Positions 16,450 through 25,263 of a stretch of 47,215 nucleotides of DNA are shown here, piece by piece (position 1 is the first letter of the stretch; the number at the start of each line of letters is the position of its first letter). Both the position numbers and the translations under genes were made by a program. The notes under the pieces are model-generated. The model was not told where the DNA came from. It saw only the letters and a program-made list of their open reading frames with translations, and ran no database searches. The DNA lies in assembly GCA_045613305.1 (NCBI GenBank), contig JAZLAU010000021.1:1-47215 (forward strand). Reading direction: 5' to 3'. The DNA is from SFTJ01 sp045613305 (GTDB lineage Bacteria; Bacteroidota; Bacteroidia; Bacteroidales; Muribaculaceae).

Positions 16450-17544
16450 ATGGCTAACCTTTTAACGATATTGCTCTTTTCGCTGCTCGAACTAATGGCA
16501 GGCGAAAAAGTCATTAATCTCACCTTTGTGGGCGATGCCATGCAACACGGACCGCAAATTGAAGCAGCGCAACAGCCCGACGGCTCTTTTGACTACACAC
16601 CTTGCTTCCAACACATTGCGGCCGACATTGCCGATGCCGATTTCGCGGTGGCTAACCTTGAATGCCCTTTGGCGGGCAAGCCATATCAGGGATACCCTAA
16701 CTTCAGTGCTCCCGACGAATTTGCCGAGCATCTTCGCAACTCCGGATTCGACTTTATTATCACTGCCAACAACCATTGCCTTGACCGCCGCGATGCCGGA
16801 CTTCGACACACCGTGAAGCAACTCGACAAACTGCAAATGCCTCATGCCGGAACCTACGTTAATGCTCAGGAACGAGCCAAACAATGCCCTCACATCGTAG
16901 ACGTTGATGGCATGAAATTGGCCATTATGAGTTACACCTACGGAACTAACGGCATAAAAATCCAGAAGGACGTGGTGGTCGACTATATTGACCGCGAGAA
17001 AATTTCTGCCGACATTGCTAAAGCAAAACAATTGAAAGCCGACATGATTTGTGTGTGCGTCCACTGGGGCGTAGAATACAAACTAATCCCCGAAAAAAGC
17101 CAATACGAATTAGCCGATTTCTTGGCCGACCAAGGCGTTGACATCATCATTGGCAGCCACCCGCACGTAGTGCAGCCTATGGAAATTCGCATCAATCAAA
17201 AAACCGGAAAAAGAGTGTTGATTGCATATTCGTTAGGAAACTTCATCAGCAACCAAAACGGCACAAATAGCCGAGGCGGAGCTATGGTGAAAGTTCAAGT
17301 ACGATTCGACATTTACGGCAATGCTTCATTAAAAAATGCGGCATATAAACTCTTTTTCTGTCAAAAACCTAAAGAAGAAAGCGACAACTACATTCTAATT
17401 CCGCGAGATTGCGAGCACCTTGTACGCAACGACTCAAAAGCAGCATTCAACCAATTCATGAACAATGCTCTCAACCTATTTAACCAGCACAACAAATGGG
17501 TTGAAGAAGACACAGGCAACAATAAAGAAACAAAAACACCTTAA
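16450..17544 (+). CDS. CapA family (poly-gamma-glutamate synthesis-like) metallophosphatase-fold protein
   Basis: The protein has 364 residues. It has the CapA/PgsA pattern: 'FVGDAMQHGPQ', 'AVANLECPLAG', 'ITANNHCLDR', 'VCVHWGVEY' and 'IIGSHPHVVQP', which supply the Asp, Asn and His metal ligands of a calcineurin-like fold. A short hydrophobic N terminus (MANLLTILLFSLLELMAG) may be a signal or anchor. In Bacillus this family takes part in polyglutamate capsule synthesis; no capB/capC partner is present here, so a general hydrolase role on the envelope is more likely. It starts 14 bp past a terminator and shows no clear promoter. Confidence 0.88.
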   Translation: MANLLTILLFSLLELMAGEKVINLTFVGDAMQHGPQIEAAQQPDGSFDYTPCFQHIAADIADADFAVANLECPLAGKPYQGYPNFSAPDEFAEHLRNSGFDFIITANNHCLDRRDAGLRHTVKQLDKLQMPHAGTYVNAQERAKQCPHIVDVDGMKLAIMSYTYGTNGIKIQKDVVVDYIDREKISADIAKAKQLKADMICVCVHWGVEYKLIPEKSQYELADFLADQGVDIIIGSHPHVVQPMEIRINQKTGKRVLIAYSLGNFISNQNGTNSRGGAMVKVQVRFDIYGNASLKNAAYKLFFCQKPKEESDNYILIPRDCEHLVRNDSKAAFNQFMNNALNLFNQHNKWVEEDTGNNKETKTP

Positions 17545-17576
17545 ATTTAATTTCCCTTTATCCACATAAAAAACAA

Positions 17577-17613
17577 AAATGTCTGCTATCGGCAATTGCG
17601 ATAACAGACATTT
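17577..17613 (-). terminator. Intrinsic terminator for the outer-membrane barrel gene
   Basis: A 15-bp near-perfect stem (AAATGTCTGTTATCG / CGATAGCAGACATTT, one G-T pair on the minus strand) has a short loop. It is followed on the minus strand by TTGTTTTTTATG. It may also stop the convergent CapA transcript. Confidence 0.88.
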
Positions 17614-17672
17614 ATCATTATACCTTCTTGCAAACCACTCCATTTTTCCTGAAGCAGCCACTAAGGCTATTA

Positions 17673-18341
17673 TTACCATTCGTAACTAATTCGGGCGCCA
17701 AAGCTGCTCAAACCTATGGTTTCATCTTTTCCCGAACCGATATAGTGCTGAGTGGTAAGATTATATGTCACACCCACATTCACGGCCGTTTTATGTCCCA
17801 CAGGCACACGGAAGCCTACCGATGGACTTAAATAGAAATTTGTGCCACTATCAAGGTAACCCCTATGAATCTTCATATAATCTTCGGTCACATCAAACGA
17901 AGCACCGATTTTCACATCAAAGAATGGCTGTATAGGCAACGAAACTCTGCGATACACCGGACACACTCTAAAATCAACATATAGCGGTATGTTAACTCCG
18001 GTTTTATGCCCATACTTACCCGCAACGGGAAGAAAATCAAGTTCCTCTACATCATTAAACTGCACTTGCAAACCAGTACCCAAACCCACAAATAAATTTG
18101 AATTCACCTGCAAGCCGTGAGTAGTAAGCACTTCGAATTGGTCGGCATGAATTTCACCTACACCTCCCGAATATCCCATTTCCAAAAATCCGGCATACGG
18201 AATATAGTCATAGTAGTGGTTTCGGTGCATTAACGAATTACTCGGACGTTCCACCCCGCCACGTCGAAAATATGGTTGCGCACTAATCGATGTCGCTCCT
18301 AAAACGGCAACAAATAGTAATGTGGTTAAAATCTTTTTCAT
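17673..18341 (-). CDS. Small outer-membrane beta-barrel protein (porin-like)
   Basis: The protein has 222 residues from the ATG at 18341, which starts a clear signal peptide (MKKILTTLLFVAVLGATSISA, cut before Q). The longer upstream start would hide this signal. The mature protein alternates hydrophobic and polar residues and ends 'GARISYEW', a terminal aromatic residue as expected for BAM recognition. The body resembles OmpA/PorT-like eight-strand barrels ('IPLYVDFRVCPV', 'FDVKIGASFDVTEDY', 'SPSVGFRVPVG'). The function is unknown. It is a single-gene unit with a terminator on each side. Confidence 0.8.
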   Translation of the reverse strand: MKKILTTLLFVAVLGATSISAQPYFRRGGVERPSNSLMHRNHYYDYIPYAGFLEMGYSGGVGEIHADQFEVLTTHGLQVNSNLFVGLGTGLQVQFNDVEELDFLPVAGKYGHKTGVNIPLYVDFRVCPVYRRVSLPIQPFFDVKIGASFDVTEDYMKIHRGYLDSGTNFYLSPSVGFRVPVGHKTAVNVGVTYNLTTQHYIGSGKDETIGLSSFGARISYEW

Positions 18342-18454
18342 AATGCTACTAATTTTATCGTTTATTTTATTAGACTGCAAATTCCACATTTGGTTTAAAC
18401 GTACTTGCTTCTATCATAAAAATGCATCAACCGAACTTACCAATCTACTTTTGT

Positions 18455-18492
18455 CAAAAAACAAGCGACGTTCTGCCTTTGCAGAACGCCGC
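18455..18492 (-). terminator. Intrinsic terminator after the P-type ATPase
   Basis: On the minus strand a 12-bp stem (GCGGCGTTCTGC / GCAGAACGTCGC, one G-T pair) with a 4-nt loop is followed by TTGTTTTTTG. It lies 33 bp past the ATPase stop. Confidence 0.9.
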
Positions 18493-18524
18493 CGTAGTAT
18501 CATCAATCAAAAATATCTACATTA

Positions 18525-21242
18525 TCACTTGCTCTTTGTCACCGCATAATATAGTTGGCCAACAATAGCCACAACACTTGTGTATGCCACAATGTAAAGC
18601 ACTTCCGACAACGACAGATTTACAATCTTGAACAAATCGCCGCCAAACATCGATATCAACAATTGTCCCACAAATATCAATATCCACATCACGAAAAACA
18701 CAAGGCTTCCCTTAATGTTGTGGAATATTGTGTGATTGCTCATAAACGACTTAACGTTAAGCATATTCCAGAATTGCACAAACACAAAAGCAGTGAAGAA
18801 CTTTGTCAACTCATGACCATCAATATCATGACCGAAGTCAAGGATATAAGCCCAATCAAATACGCCCTGCGCATTTGTACCCTTCAAGTAAAGCAAATAT
18901 CCGCTAAGCACGGCGGCAAACACACCACCCATGAGCACAATGTGACGCCACATGCTTGGAGTAATTATCGCCTCTCCCTGACGTCGAGGCTTTTTCCTCA
19001 TAACGCTACTTGTAGCCGGCAACGACGCCATTGCCAAAGCCGCAAACGTGTCCATAACCAAATTAACCCACAGCATTTGAGTCACCGACAACGGAGCCTG
19101 ACGTCCTAAAAACGAGCCGATGGTAACCACTGCACACGCTATAACGTTAACGGTCAACTGGAACACTATAAAGCGCTGTATATTAAGGTAAAGTGAGCGT
19201 CCCCAAAGCACAGCCTTGGCAATACTTGCAAAACTGTTGTCAATAATCGTGATGTCACTTGCTTCTTTAGCAACCGAAGTGCCGTCGCCCATCGACAAGC
19301 CCACTTGTGCAGCATTAAGTGCTGGCGCATCGTTTGTGCCGTCGCCAGTAACCGCCACCACCTCGCCATTGCGTTGAAGCAACGACACCAATCGAGCCTT
19401 GTCTTGCGGACGTGCTCGCGACATAACCTTAAGTTTTGCCGCTGCTTGCATTGCTTCATCATCGCCCAAGGCAGCGAAATCTGAGCCCGAAATCATTATC
19501 AACGCATCGTCATCACTGTCCACAACGCCCACCTGACGGCCTATTTCTCGCGCAGTGCCCGGAGTGTCGCCCGTAACGATTTTCACCTGAATGCCTGCAT
19601 CCACACATTCCTTAATTGCATCCGGAACATCCGAACGAACAGGGTCAGAAATGGCAACTATTCCCATAAAGGTCATGCCGCTAACAGCCAAGCGACCGTC
19701 GGCAAATGCCACCTCTTCATCGCCAAGCACCTTGTAGGCAAATCCCAATGTGCGCATAGCCTTATTCTGATATTCCAATAAGTGAGCAGACACTTCCGTG
19801 CGCTCTACACCGCCCAGTGTCGACGAGCAATGATTATAAATAATCTCGCTTGCGCCCTTCACATATAGCACTCGCTTTCCGTTAAGCAGCGCACTTTTAA
19901 CCACTGTGGCCATATACTTTCGCTCAGTAGAGAATGGCAATTGCTCTTCTATTTCTGCGTCTTCACGCAACTTCATATAGTCTTCGCCTTGGCCATTAAT
20001 CCAAAGCAACAATGCGCCTTCTGTAGGGTTGCCAAGTGCAACCAATTTTGAGCCTTCATCCTCAAGAAATGCTGTAGTGTTAACGGCAATTCCTTCTTTC
20101 ACAAGTTTGCTGTCGTCATCATCACCGAGTTGCTTATGGTCCTTAAGTCCAAAAAACTCTGCACTATACACCTGCATTTGGTTTTGAGTTAATGTGCCCG
20201 TTTTATCGGTACAAATCACCGTAGTTGCGCCCATTGTTTCACAAGCATGCATCTTTCTAACCAAATTGTTGTTAATCAACATTCGGCGCATACTCAATGC
20301 CAAACTCAAGGTTACGCTCATCGGAAGACCCTCTGGTACACTCACAACAATCAGAGTAACTGCAAGCATGACACTTGTCAACATATAGTCGACAAACTCC
20401 ATAACATTCCATTGGTCTACAACGATGAAAAATGAGAACACTCGCCCGATAAACAACAATGCTGCCGCGCTATAACCTAACCATGAAATAGTTTTACCAA
20501 GTTTTTCGAGTTGCAACATCAGTGGTGTTTTCACACCGTTGTCAATTTGTGAATCGGTGTATACCTTGCCATATTCAGTAGAGTCGCCCACTCGAGTAAC
20601 ACGCATAGTGCAATTACCCTCTATTACAGTGGTTCCTCTATAAACCTCATTAGTTGGATAGGTTGCTTCTGCATCGAAATTCTCTGGTTTGTGCGATTTT
20701 CTCACCATTGGCTCTCCTGTCAATGTGCTTTCATTGATGCTCAAAGTGGTGCTCTTAAGCAGTAAGCCGTCGGCAGGAACTTCTTCTCCTGTGTCGAGCA
20801 TCACTATATCGCCCACCACAAGGGCCTGACGTGACATGTGGCTAACTTTTCCGTCGCGAATCACCTTCACCGCCACATCGTCATCAACCTTATTCAGCAA
20901 TTCAAACTTCTTGTTTGCATTAACCTCAACAAGAAATCCCACAACCGTTGCAAGCAACACTGCCGACAAGATTCCCACTGGTTCAAGAAGGGTTTTCAAT
21001 CCGTAACCCTGCGATATTTCATAAATGGCTACGCCAAACGATAAGGCCAACGCTACAAGCAAAACCTTAATTAGAGGGTCGTTAAACTTCTCGATAAGAA
21101 GTTTCCACAACGATTCCTTTTTGGGAGGCGTTAAAACGTTTCTGCCATATAAAGTTCGCGAACGCTCCACCTGCTCGGCATTAAGCCCTCGCTTTAAATC
21201 CGAATTTAATAAGTCTAAATTTCTCTTTACGTCTAAATTCAT
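18525..21242 (-). CDS. Calcium-translocating P-type ATPase (PMCA-like, type IIB)
   Basis: This 905-residue inner-membrane pump probably exports Ca2+. It has the full P-type order: an N-terminal cation domain, an A domain with 'TGEP' (175-178), TM4 'VSVPEGLP' (300-307) carrying the ion-binding Glu, the phosphorylated Asp in 'DKTGT' (346-350), the nucleotide-binding 'KGASE', and the hinge 'TGDGTNDAPAL'. About ten membrane segments are evident. PEGL without a CPx motif rules out a heavy-metal type. It starts 43 bp after pyrC on the same strand, with a small hairpin just before its start. Confidence 0.93.
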   Translation of the reverse strand: MNLDVKRNLDLLNSDLKRGLNAEQVERSRTLYGRNVLTPPKKESLWKLLIEKFNDPLIKVLLVALALSFGVAIYEISQGYGLKTLLEPVGILSAVLLATVVGFLVEVNANKKFELLNKVDDDVAVKVIRDGKVSHMSRQALVVGDIVMLDTGEEVPADGLLLKSTTLSINESTLTGEPMVRKSHKPENFDAEATYPTNEVYRGTTVIEGNCTMRVTRVGDSTEYGKVYTDSQIDNGVKTPLMLQLEKLGKTISWLGYSAAALLFIGRVFSFFIVVDQWNVMEFVDYMLTSVMLAVTLIVVSVPEGLPMSVTLSLALSMRRMLINNNLVRKMHACETMGATTVICTDKTGTLTQNQMQVYSAEFFGLKDHKQLGDDDDSKLVKEGIAVNTTAFLEDEGSKLVALGNPTEGALLLWINGQGEDYMKLREDAEIEEQLPFSTERKYMATVVKSALLNGKRVLYVKGASEIIYNHCSSTLGGVERTEVSAHLLEYQNKAMRTLGFAYKVLGDEEVAFADGRLAVSGMTFMGIVAISDPVRSDVPDAIKECVDAGIQVKIVTGDTPGTAREIGRQVGVVDSDDDALIMISGSDFAALGDDEAMQAAAKLKVMSRARPQDKARLVSLLQRNGEVVAVTGDGTNDAPALNAAQVGLSMGDGTSVAKEASDITIIDNSFASIAKAVLWGRSLYLNIQRFIVFQLTVNVIACAVVTIGSFLGRQAPLSVTQMLWVNLVMDTFAALAMASLPATSSVMRKKPRRQGEAIITPSMWRHIVLMGGVFAAVLSGYLLYLKGTNAQGVFDWAYILDFGHDIDGHELTKFFTAFVFVQFWNMLNVKSFMSNHTIFHNIKGSLVFFVMWILIFVGQLLISMFGGDLFKIVNLSLSEVLYIVAYTSVVAIVGQLYYAVTKSK

Positions 21243-21254
21243 GTTTTCTCATAG

Positions 21255-21269
21255 TGCCAACTTTTGGCA
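21255..21269 (-). promoter_or_regulatory. Small hairpin before the P-type ATPase start
   Basis: TGCCAA and TTGGCA are separated by 3 nt and end 12 bp before the ATPase ATG. It is close enough to affect ribosome access, but the stem is only 6 bp. Confidence 0.3.
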
Positions 21270-21285
21270 ACGTTTTTATTGTTTT

Positions 21286-22632
21286 TTAATTATTGAACAT
21301 CAGTCTCTGACCCTTCACACTGTCTAAAACTATACCATTTGCATAGGCCAAGTTGCCATTAACATATGTGTAGCGCACTTTATGATGCAACGTAGCACCT
21401 GCAAACGGAGTCCATGCGCACTTCGAAAGCACATCGGCATCTGTCACCTCATGTCCCACGGCATCGCTGCTCACAACAGCAATGTCGGCATAATAGCCTT
21501 TGCGAAGATACCCGCGCTTATCTATGCGATAAAGGTCGGCCGGAGCATGACACATCTTGTCAACCACCTGATTGATTGTGAACACTCCATTTTTTGCCAT
21601 TTCAAGCATCACCACCAACGAATATTGCACCAAAGGCATACCCGAAGCGGCCACAAGACATCCACCTTGCTTTTCGCTCATCAGGTGTGGTGCGTGGTCG
21701 GTAGCCACCACATCGATTCTGCCATCTATCAACCCCTGTCGCAAAGCATTACGGTCGTCGATAGTTTTCACCGCCGGATTGCACTTTATGCGTGCGCCTA
21801 ATGTCTTATAGGCCGAATCATCAAACCACATATGATGCACACAAACCTCTGCCGTAATCTTTTTCTCTGCTATCGGTTTGATTTCAAAAAGCGGTAGTTC
21901 GCGAGCAGTCGACAAGTGCAACACATGCAAGCGAGTACCGCATTTTTCTGCCATTTCCACAGCGCGCGCCGTACACTCATAGCATGCTTCTGCACTTCTG
22001 AGCATAGGATGCAATTCCACTGGCAAGTTTTCTCCATATTGCCCAATCAGGCGCTCCTTATTGGCCTTTATTATTGCTTCATCTTCTGAATGGATAGCAA
22101 TTATTGAATCAACCTCGCTAAACATTCGTTCCAACGTGTTTTTATTATCAACGAGCATGTTTCCTGTTGAAGCCCCTAAAAACGCTTTCACGCCACACAC
22201 TTTTTTAAAGTCTACGTGCTTCACCACATCAAGGTTTTCGTTTGTTGCTCCTATATAGAAACTATAATTAGCATGCGACACCTCGGCAGCGCGTTGGTAT
22301 TTTGCCTCAAGAGCCTCAATAGTTATGGTTTGAGGATTAGTGTTAGGCATATCCATAAACGAAGTTACACCACCGGCAACAGCAGCAGCCGACTCGGTCT
22401 GCAAATCGGCCTTATGTGTAAGCCCCGGGTCACGCATATGCACCTGGTCGTCGATTACTCCCGGCAAAATGTAATTGCCCGACACATCCACCAGTTCGTG
22501 GCAGTCGTTCTTCAAAGCCTCGCTTGGTGCTCCTTCTCCTACTTGCGATATCAATTCTCCATCGATAACCACATATCCCTCGTAGGCGCGGCCCTCGTTT
22601 ACTATTATCCCGTTATATAACAGTGTCATCAT
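21286..22632 (-). CDS. pyrC: Dihydroorotase
   Basis: This 448-residue amidohydrolase catalyses reversible closure of carbamoyl-aspartate to dihydroorotate in pyrimidine synthesis. It resembles the Bacteroides-type class I enzyme. Visible residues are the carboxylated-Lys region 'GVKAFLGASTGN', the metal His segments 'IAIHSED' and 'LHVLHLSTARE', and the catalytic 'VVATDHAPH'. The first metal motif reads QVHMRDPG rather than the usual HxHxREPG; the Gln appears in other Bacteroidales homologues as I recall them. Two adjacent ATGs could start translation. It lies 64 bp downstream of the mannosyltransferase, with an intrinsic terminator hairpin in between. Confidence 0.92.
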   Translation of the reverse strand: MMTLLYNGIIVNEGRAYEGYVVIDGELISQVGEGAPSEALKNDCHELVDVSGNYILPGVIDDQVHMRDPGLTHKADLQTESAAAVAGGVTSFMDMPNTNPQTITIEALEAKYQRAAEVSHANYSFYIGATNENLDVVKHVDFKKVCGVKAFLGASTGNMLVDNKNTLERMFSEVDSIIAIHSEDEAIIKANKERLIGQYGENLPVELHPMLRSAEACYECTARAVEMAEKCGTRLHVLHLSTARELPLFEIKPIAEKKITAEVCVHHMWFDDSAYKTLGARIKCNPAVKTIDDRNALRQGLIDGRIDVVATDHAPHLMSEKQGGCLVAASGMPLVQYSLVVMLEMAKNGVFTINQVVDKMCHAPADLYRIDKRGYLRKGYYADIAVVSSDAVGHEVTDADVLSKCAWTPFAGATLHHKVRYTYVNGNLAYANGIVLDSVKGQRLMFNN

Positions 22633-22652
22633 AACTTTATATGTTGTTTACA

Positions 22653-22687
22653 ACAAAAAGGGCATCTTTAAAAATAAAGACGGCCCT
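22653..22687 (-). terminator. Terminator or attenuator between mannosyltransferase and pyrC
   Basis: On the minus strand the stem AGGGC-C-GTCTTTA / TAAAGAT-GCCCT is followed by TTTTTGTTG. It lies between two co-directional genes only 64 bp apart, and about 20 bp before the pyrC start. I see no TAnnTTTG promoter between the hairpin and pyrC. It therefore either leaves pyrC dependent on readthrough or acts as a regulated attenuator. Confidence 0.75.
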
Positions 22688-22696
22688 ATATGTTAT

Positions 22697-23443
22697 TTAA
22701 TTATCTATCCTTTTAAATTTGTTGAAGATGCTTCGTAGTTTCAACTTTATTACGCCAAAAAACGCTTCGCCAAAAATACTTGTGTCCATCTTGCTCGACC
22801 CAAGCACTCTATTCACGAAAATAATTGGCACTTCCTTTATCTTGAAGCCCAGTTTGTAAGCAGTGAATTTCATTTCAATTTGGAACGCGTAGCCCTTAAA
22901 TTCCACTGCATCGAGGTCAATAGCCTTAAGCACGCGGCGATTATAGCACACAAATCCAGCAGTAGTGTCACGAACTGGCATGCCTGTCACTATTCTCACA
23001 TAGGCCGATGCATAATACGACATGAGCACTCTGCCCATGGGCCAATTAACAACATTAACTCCGGTAATGTAACGTGAGCCAACAGATAGGTCTGCACCAC
23101 CTTCGGCACATGCCTTATAGAGCGGAACCAAATCTTCAGGACGGTGTGAGAAGTCGGCATCCATCTCTATAACATACTCATAACCATGCTCTAAAGCCCA
23201 CTTAAACCCTGCTATATAAGCCGTTCCTAAGCCGAGTTTACCCGAACGCTTTACGATATTTATGCGTCCCGGAATCTCAGTTATACGGTTTTCAACTATT
23301 GCAGCAGTACCATCGGGAGAATTGTCATCGATTACCAAAATATCGAAGTCGTGCTCCAAACTCAATACCGCCTTGATAATGTTGCTTATATTCTCTTTTT
23401 CGTTATATGTAGGGATTATTACTACACTATCCGACCTCATCAC
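22697..23443 (-). CDS. Polyprenol-phosphate mannosyltransferase (GT2, DPM1-like)
   Basis: This 248-residue soluble GT2 enzyme has the DPM1 pattern: 'VVIIPTYNEKENI', 'DILVIDDNSPDGT', the metal-binding 'VIEMDADFSH' and 'DTTAGFVCYNR'. It would transfer mannose from GDP-mannose to a polyprenyl phosphate to make a lipid-linked donor for envelope glycosylation. There is no C-terminal GtrA-like membrane domain, so it is the short form of the family. It is followed by the terminator-like hairpin and pyrC. A -7 element (TAATTTTG, 23484-23477) lies 34 bp upstream. Confidence 0.9.
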   Translation of the reverse strand: MMRSDSVVIIPTYNEKENISNIIKAVLSLEHDFDILVIDDNSPDGTAAIVENRITEIPGRINIVKRSGKLGLGTAYIAGFKWALEHGYEYVIEMDADFSHRPEDLVPLYKACAEGGADLSVGSRYITGVNVVNWPMGRVLMSYYASAYVRIVTGMPVRDTTAGFVCYNRRVLKAIDLDAVEFKGYAFQIEMKFTAYKLGFKIKEVPIIFVNRVLGSSKMDTSIFGEAFFGVIKLKLRSIFNKFKRIDN

Positions 23444-23476
23444 TTATACGTATTTTATAGTTAACTATTCCAAAAA

Positions 23477-23484
23477 CAAAATTA
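23477..23484 (-). promoter_or_regulatory. -7 promoter element (TAATTTTG) for the GT2 gene
   Basis: The minus strand reads TAATTTTG, 34 bp before the ATG at 23443. No -33 TTTG lies at the expected spacing. Confidence 0.45.
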
Positions 23485-23654
23485 ATAAATATTTTGCTCT
23501 ATTCATCCCCCTTCTTCAACATTAACAACATTTTTTTGCCATTTTTTCCCAATTGGCTACAACATTTGCTTTTATCTCATCACGATAGTCATTTTTCCCA
23601 CTCCTTTCACCTTATTTAATGGCATTTAAAACTCCTTCCTGACACAATATTTTG

Positions 23655-23662
23655 TAACTTTG
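23655..23662 (+). promoter_or_regulatory. -7 promoter element (TAACTTTG) for the tandem ABC gene
   Basis: TAACTTTG lies 24 bp before the ATG at 23687, predicting a leader of about 20 nt. No clean -33 element is visible. Confidence 0.6.
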
Positions 23663-23686
23663 CACTTCATTTGCGCGCTATAATTT

Positions 23687-25135
23687 ATGAACAACAATCA
23701 CAACACATTGCTCCAAGCCGTTAGCCCCGAATTGAAGTACATCGGTGGTCTCACTTTGAAAAACCCTTTCGGGTTTAGCATTTCGCGTGCCAAAATGTAT
23801 GCTGTGATTGGCGAAAACGGATGCGGAAAATCAACATTAGGAAAAATAATCACTAATGGATGGAATTTCACCACAAATGTCATTATCGGCGACAAGCAAT
23901 CGCTTAGCATTGAATATGTGGAGTTTTCCGACATTCACTCTCTAACTGGATTTTCAGGCGCATACTACCAGCAGCGGTTCGAGTCGATGATGAACGACGA
24001 AATCCCTACAGTCGGACAGTTAATTGATGGCAAGATAGACCCTCAAGTTTGGCACTCGCTTTGCCAAAAACTTAATGTCGACAACATCATAAACAAACGC
24101 ATTAACTACCTTTCAAGCGGAGAACTGCGAAAATTCCTGATTATAAACATTCTCACAACAAGCCCCGACATTCTCATCATCGACAACCCTTACATCGGGC
24201 TTGACGCCGAAAGCCGAAACTTGTTAAACGAACTTCTTCAGCAAATAATTGACAACGGCACAACTATTGTGATGCTGCTTTGCAACTCTGCCGAAATTCC
24301 TCATTTCACTAATTTTGTTATCCCTATGAAATGTATGGAAATTGGAGAAACAATAGCGGTTACATCCGATAACCATAATTTCGTGCTGCAACAAACAGCC
24401 AAACTTTTCACATCGCTCTCTCACTCGCCATTGCCACAATGGAACGTTTCTGAAATGCCGCACTTCAAAACAGCATTTTCTCTCACCGATTGCAACGTAA
24501 TGTATGGCGAAAACACCATTCTGCACAATGTGAATTGGGAGGTGTGCCGTGGCGAGAAATGGGCACTGCTCGGAGAAAATGGGTCGGGAAAATCCACTCT
24601 CTTGAGTTTAGTGTGCTGCGACAACCCTCAAGGTTATTGCAACAACATCACCATTTTTGACCGTCAACGTGGTTCTGGCGAAAGCATATGGGACATTAAA
24701 CGGCACATCAGTTACATTTCGCCCGAAATGCACCTCTATTTCAATAGCAACAAAGATGTTACTGAAGTGGTAGCCAGCGGATTGCACGACATGAAGGGGC
24801 TCTATGTTAAGGCTTCCGCTGAGCAGCGCACAACCGCATTGCAGATAATGCAATCGCTGGCCATTAATCACCTCGCCGAACGCAGGTTTAACACTCTCTC
24901 GAGTGGCGAACAGCGAATGGTGCTTATTGCGAAAACTCTTATAAAGAAAGCCTCAATTTTGATTCTCGACGAACCTCTGCACGGGCTTGACGAGGCTCGT
25001 AAGCAATGGTTGAAATGCATTATCAACAACATTGCTTCTTCGCCCGAAGTGACTCTTATATACGTGTCACACTACCTCAACGAAATACCTCAAGCCGTTA
25101 ACAAAACTTTCAGACTCTCTCCATTTAAGGCCTGA
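23687..25135 (+). CDS. Tandem ABC ATPase (ModF/PhrA-like)
   Basis: The 482 residues carry two ABC domains and no membrane segment, like ModF. Domain 1 has Walker A 'GENGCGKST' (42-50), signature LSSGE (142-146) and Walker B 'ILIIDNP', where Asn167 replaces the catalytic Glu. Domain 2 has Walker A 'GENGSGKST' (about 296-304), signature LSSGE (about 403) and an intact Walker B 'ILILDEP'. Only one composite site is expected to hydrolyse ATP fast. No permease lies nearby, so the partner is unknown and a non-transport role is possible. It is a single-gene unit with its own promoter and terminator. Confidence 0.88.
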   Translation: MNNNHNTLLQAVSPELKYIGGLTLKNPFGFSISRAKMYAVIGENGCGKSTLGKIITNGWNFTTNVIIGDKQSLSIEYVEFSDIHSLTGFSGAYYQQRFESMMNDEIPTVGQLIDGKIDPQVWHSLCQKLNVDNIINKRINYLSSGELRKFLIINILTTSPDILIIDNPYIGLDAESRNLLNELLQQIIDNGTTIVMLLCNSAEIPHFTNFVIPMKCMEIGETIAVTSDNHNFVLQQTAKLFTSLSHSPLPQWNVSEMPHFKTAFSLTDCNVMYGENTILHNVNWEVCRGEKWALLGENGSGKSTLLSLVCCDNPQGYCNNITIFDRQRGSGESIWDIKRHISYISPEMHLYFNSNKDVTEVVASGLHDMKGLYVKASAEQRTTALQIMQSLAINHLAERRFNTLSSGEQRMVLIAKTLIKKASILILDEPLHGLDEARKQWLKCIINNIASSPEVTLIYVSHYLNEIPQAVNKTFRLSPFKA

Positions 25136-25173
25136 AAGCATTAATATTACAAAAGCCAACAATTCTAATGAAG

Positions 25174-25215
25174 TGAGCCCCAAAGTTTTTTGTTCAAACT
25201 TTGGGGCTCATTTTT
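25174..25215 (+). terminator. Strong intrinsic terminator after the ABC gene
   Basis: A perfect 15-bp stem (TGAGCCCCAAAGTTT / AAACTTTGGGGCTCA) with a 7-nt loop is followed by five T residues. It lies between convergent genes and may act on both. Confidence 0.92.
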
Positions 25216-25263
25216 ATTGCGCAAGACACACAATGGGTCTCGCCAATTTCTACAAGTGCTAAT

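Noticed and set aside
23687..25135. Assignment of the tandem ABC protein as ModF with a molybdate role
   Set aside because: No molybdate genes are nearby and the first active site is altered; only the architecture is shared.
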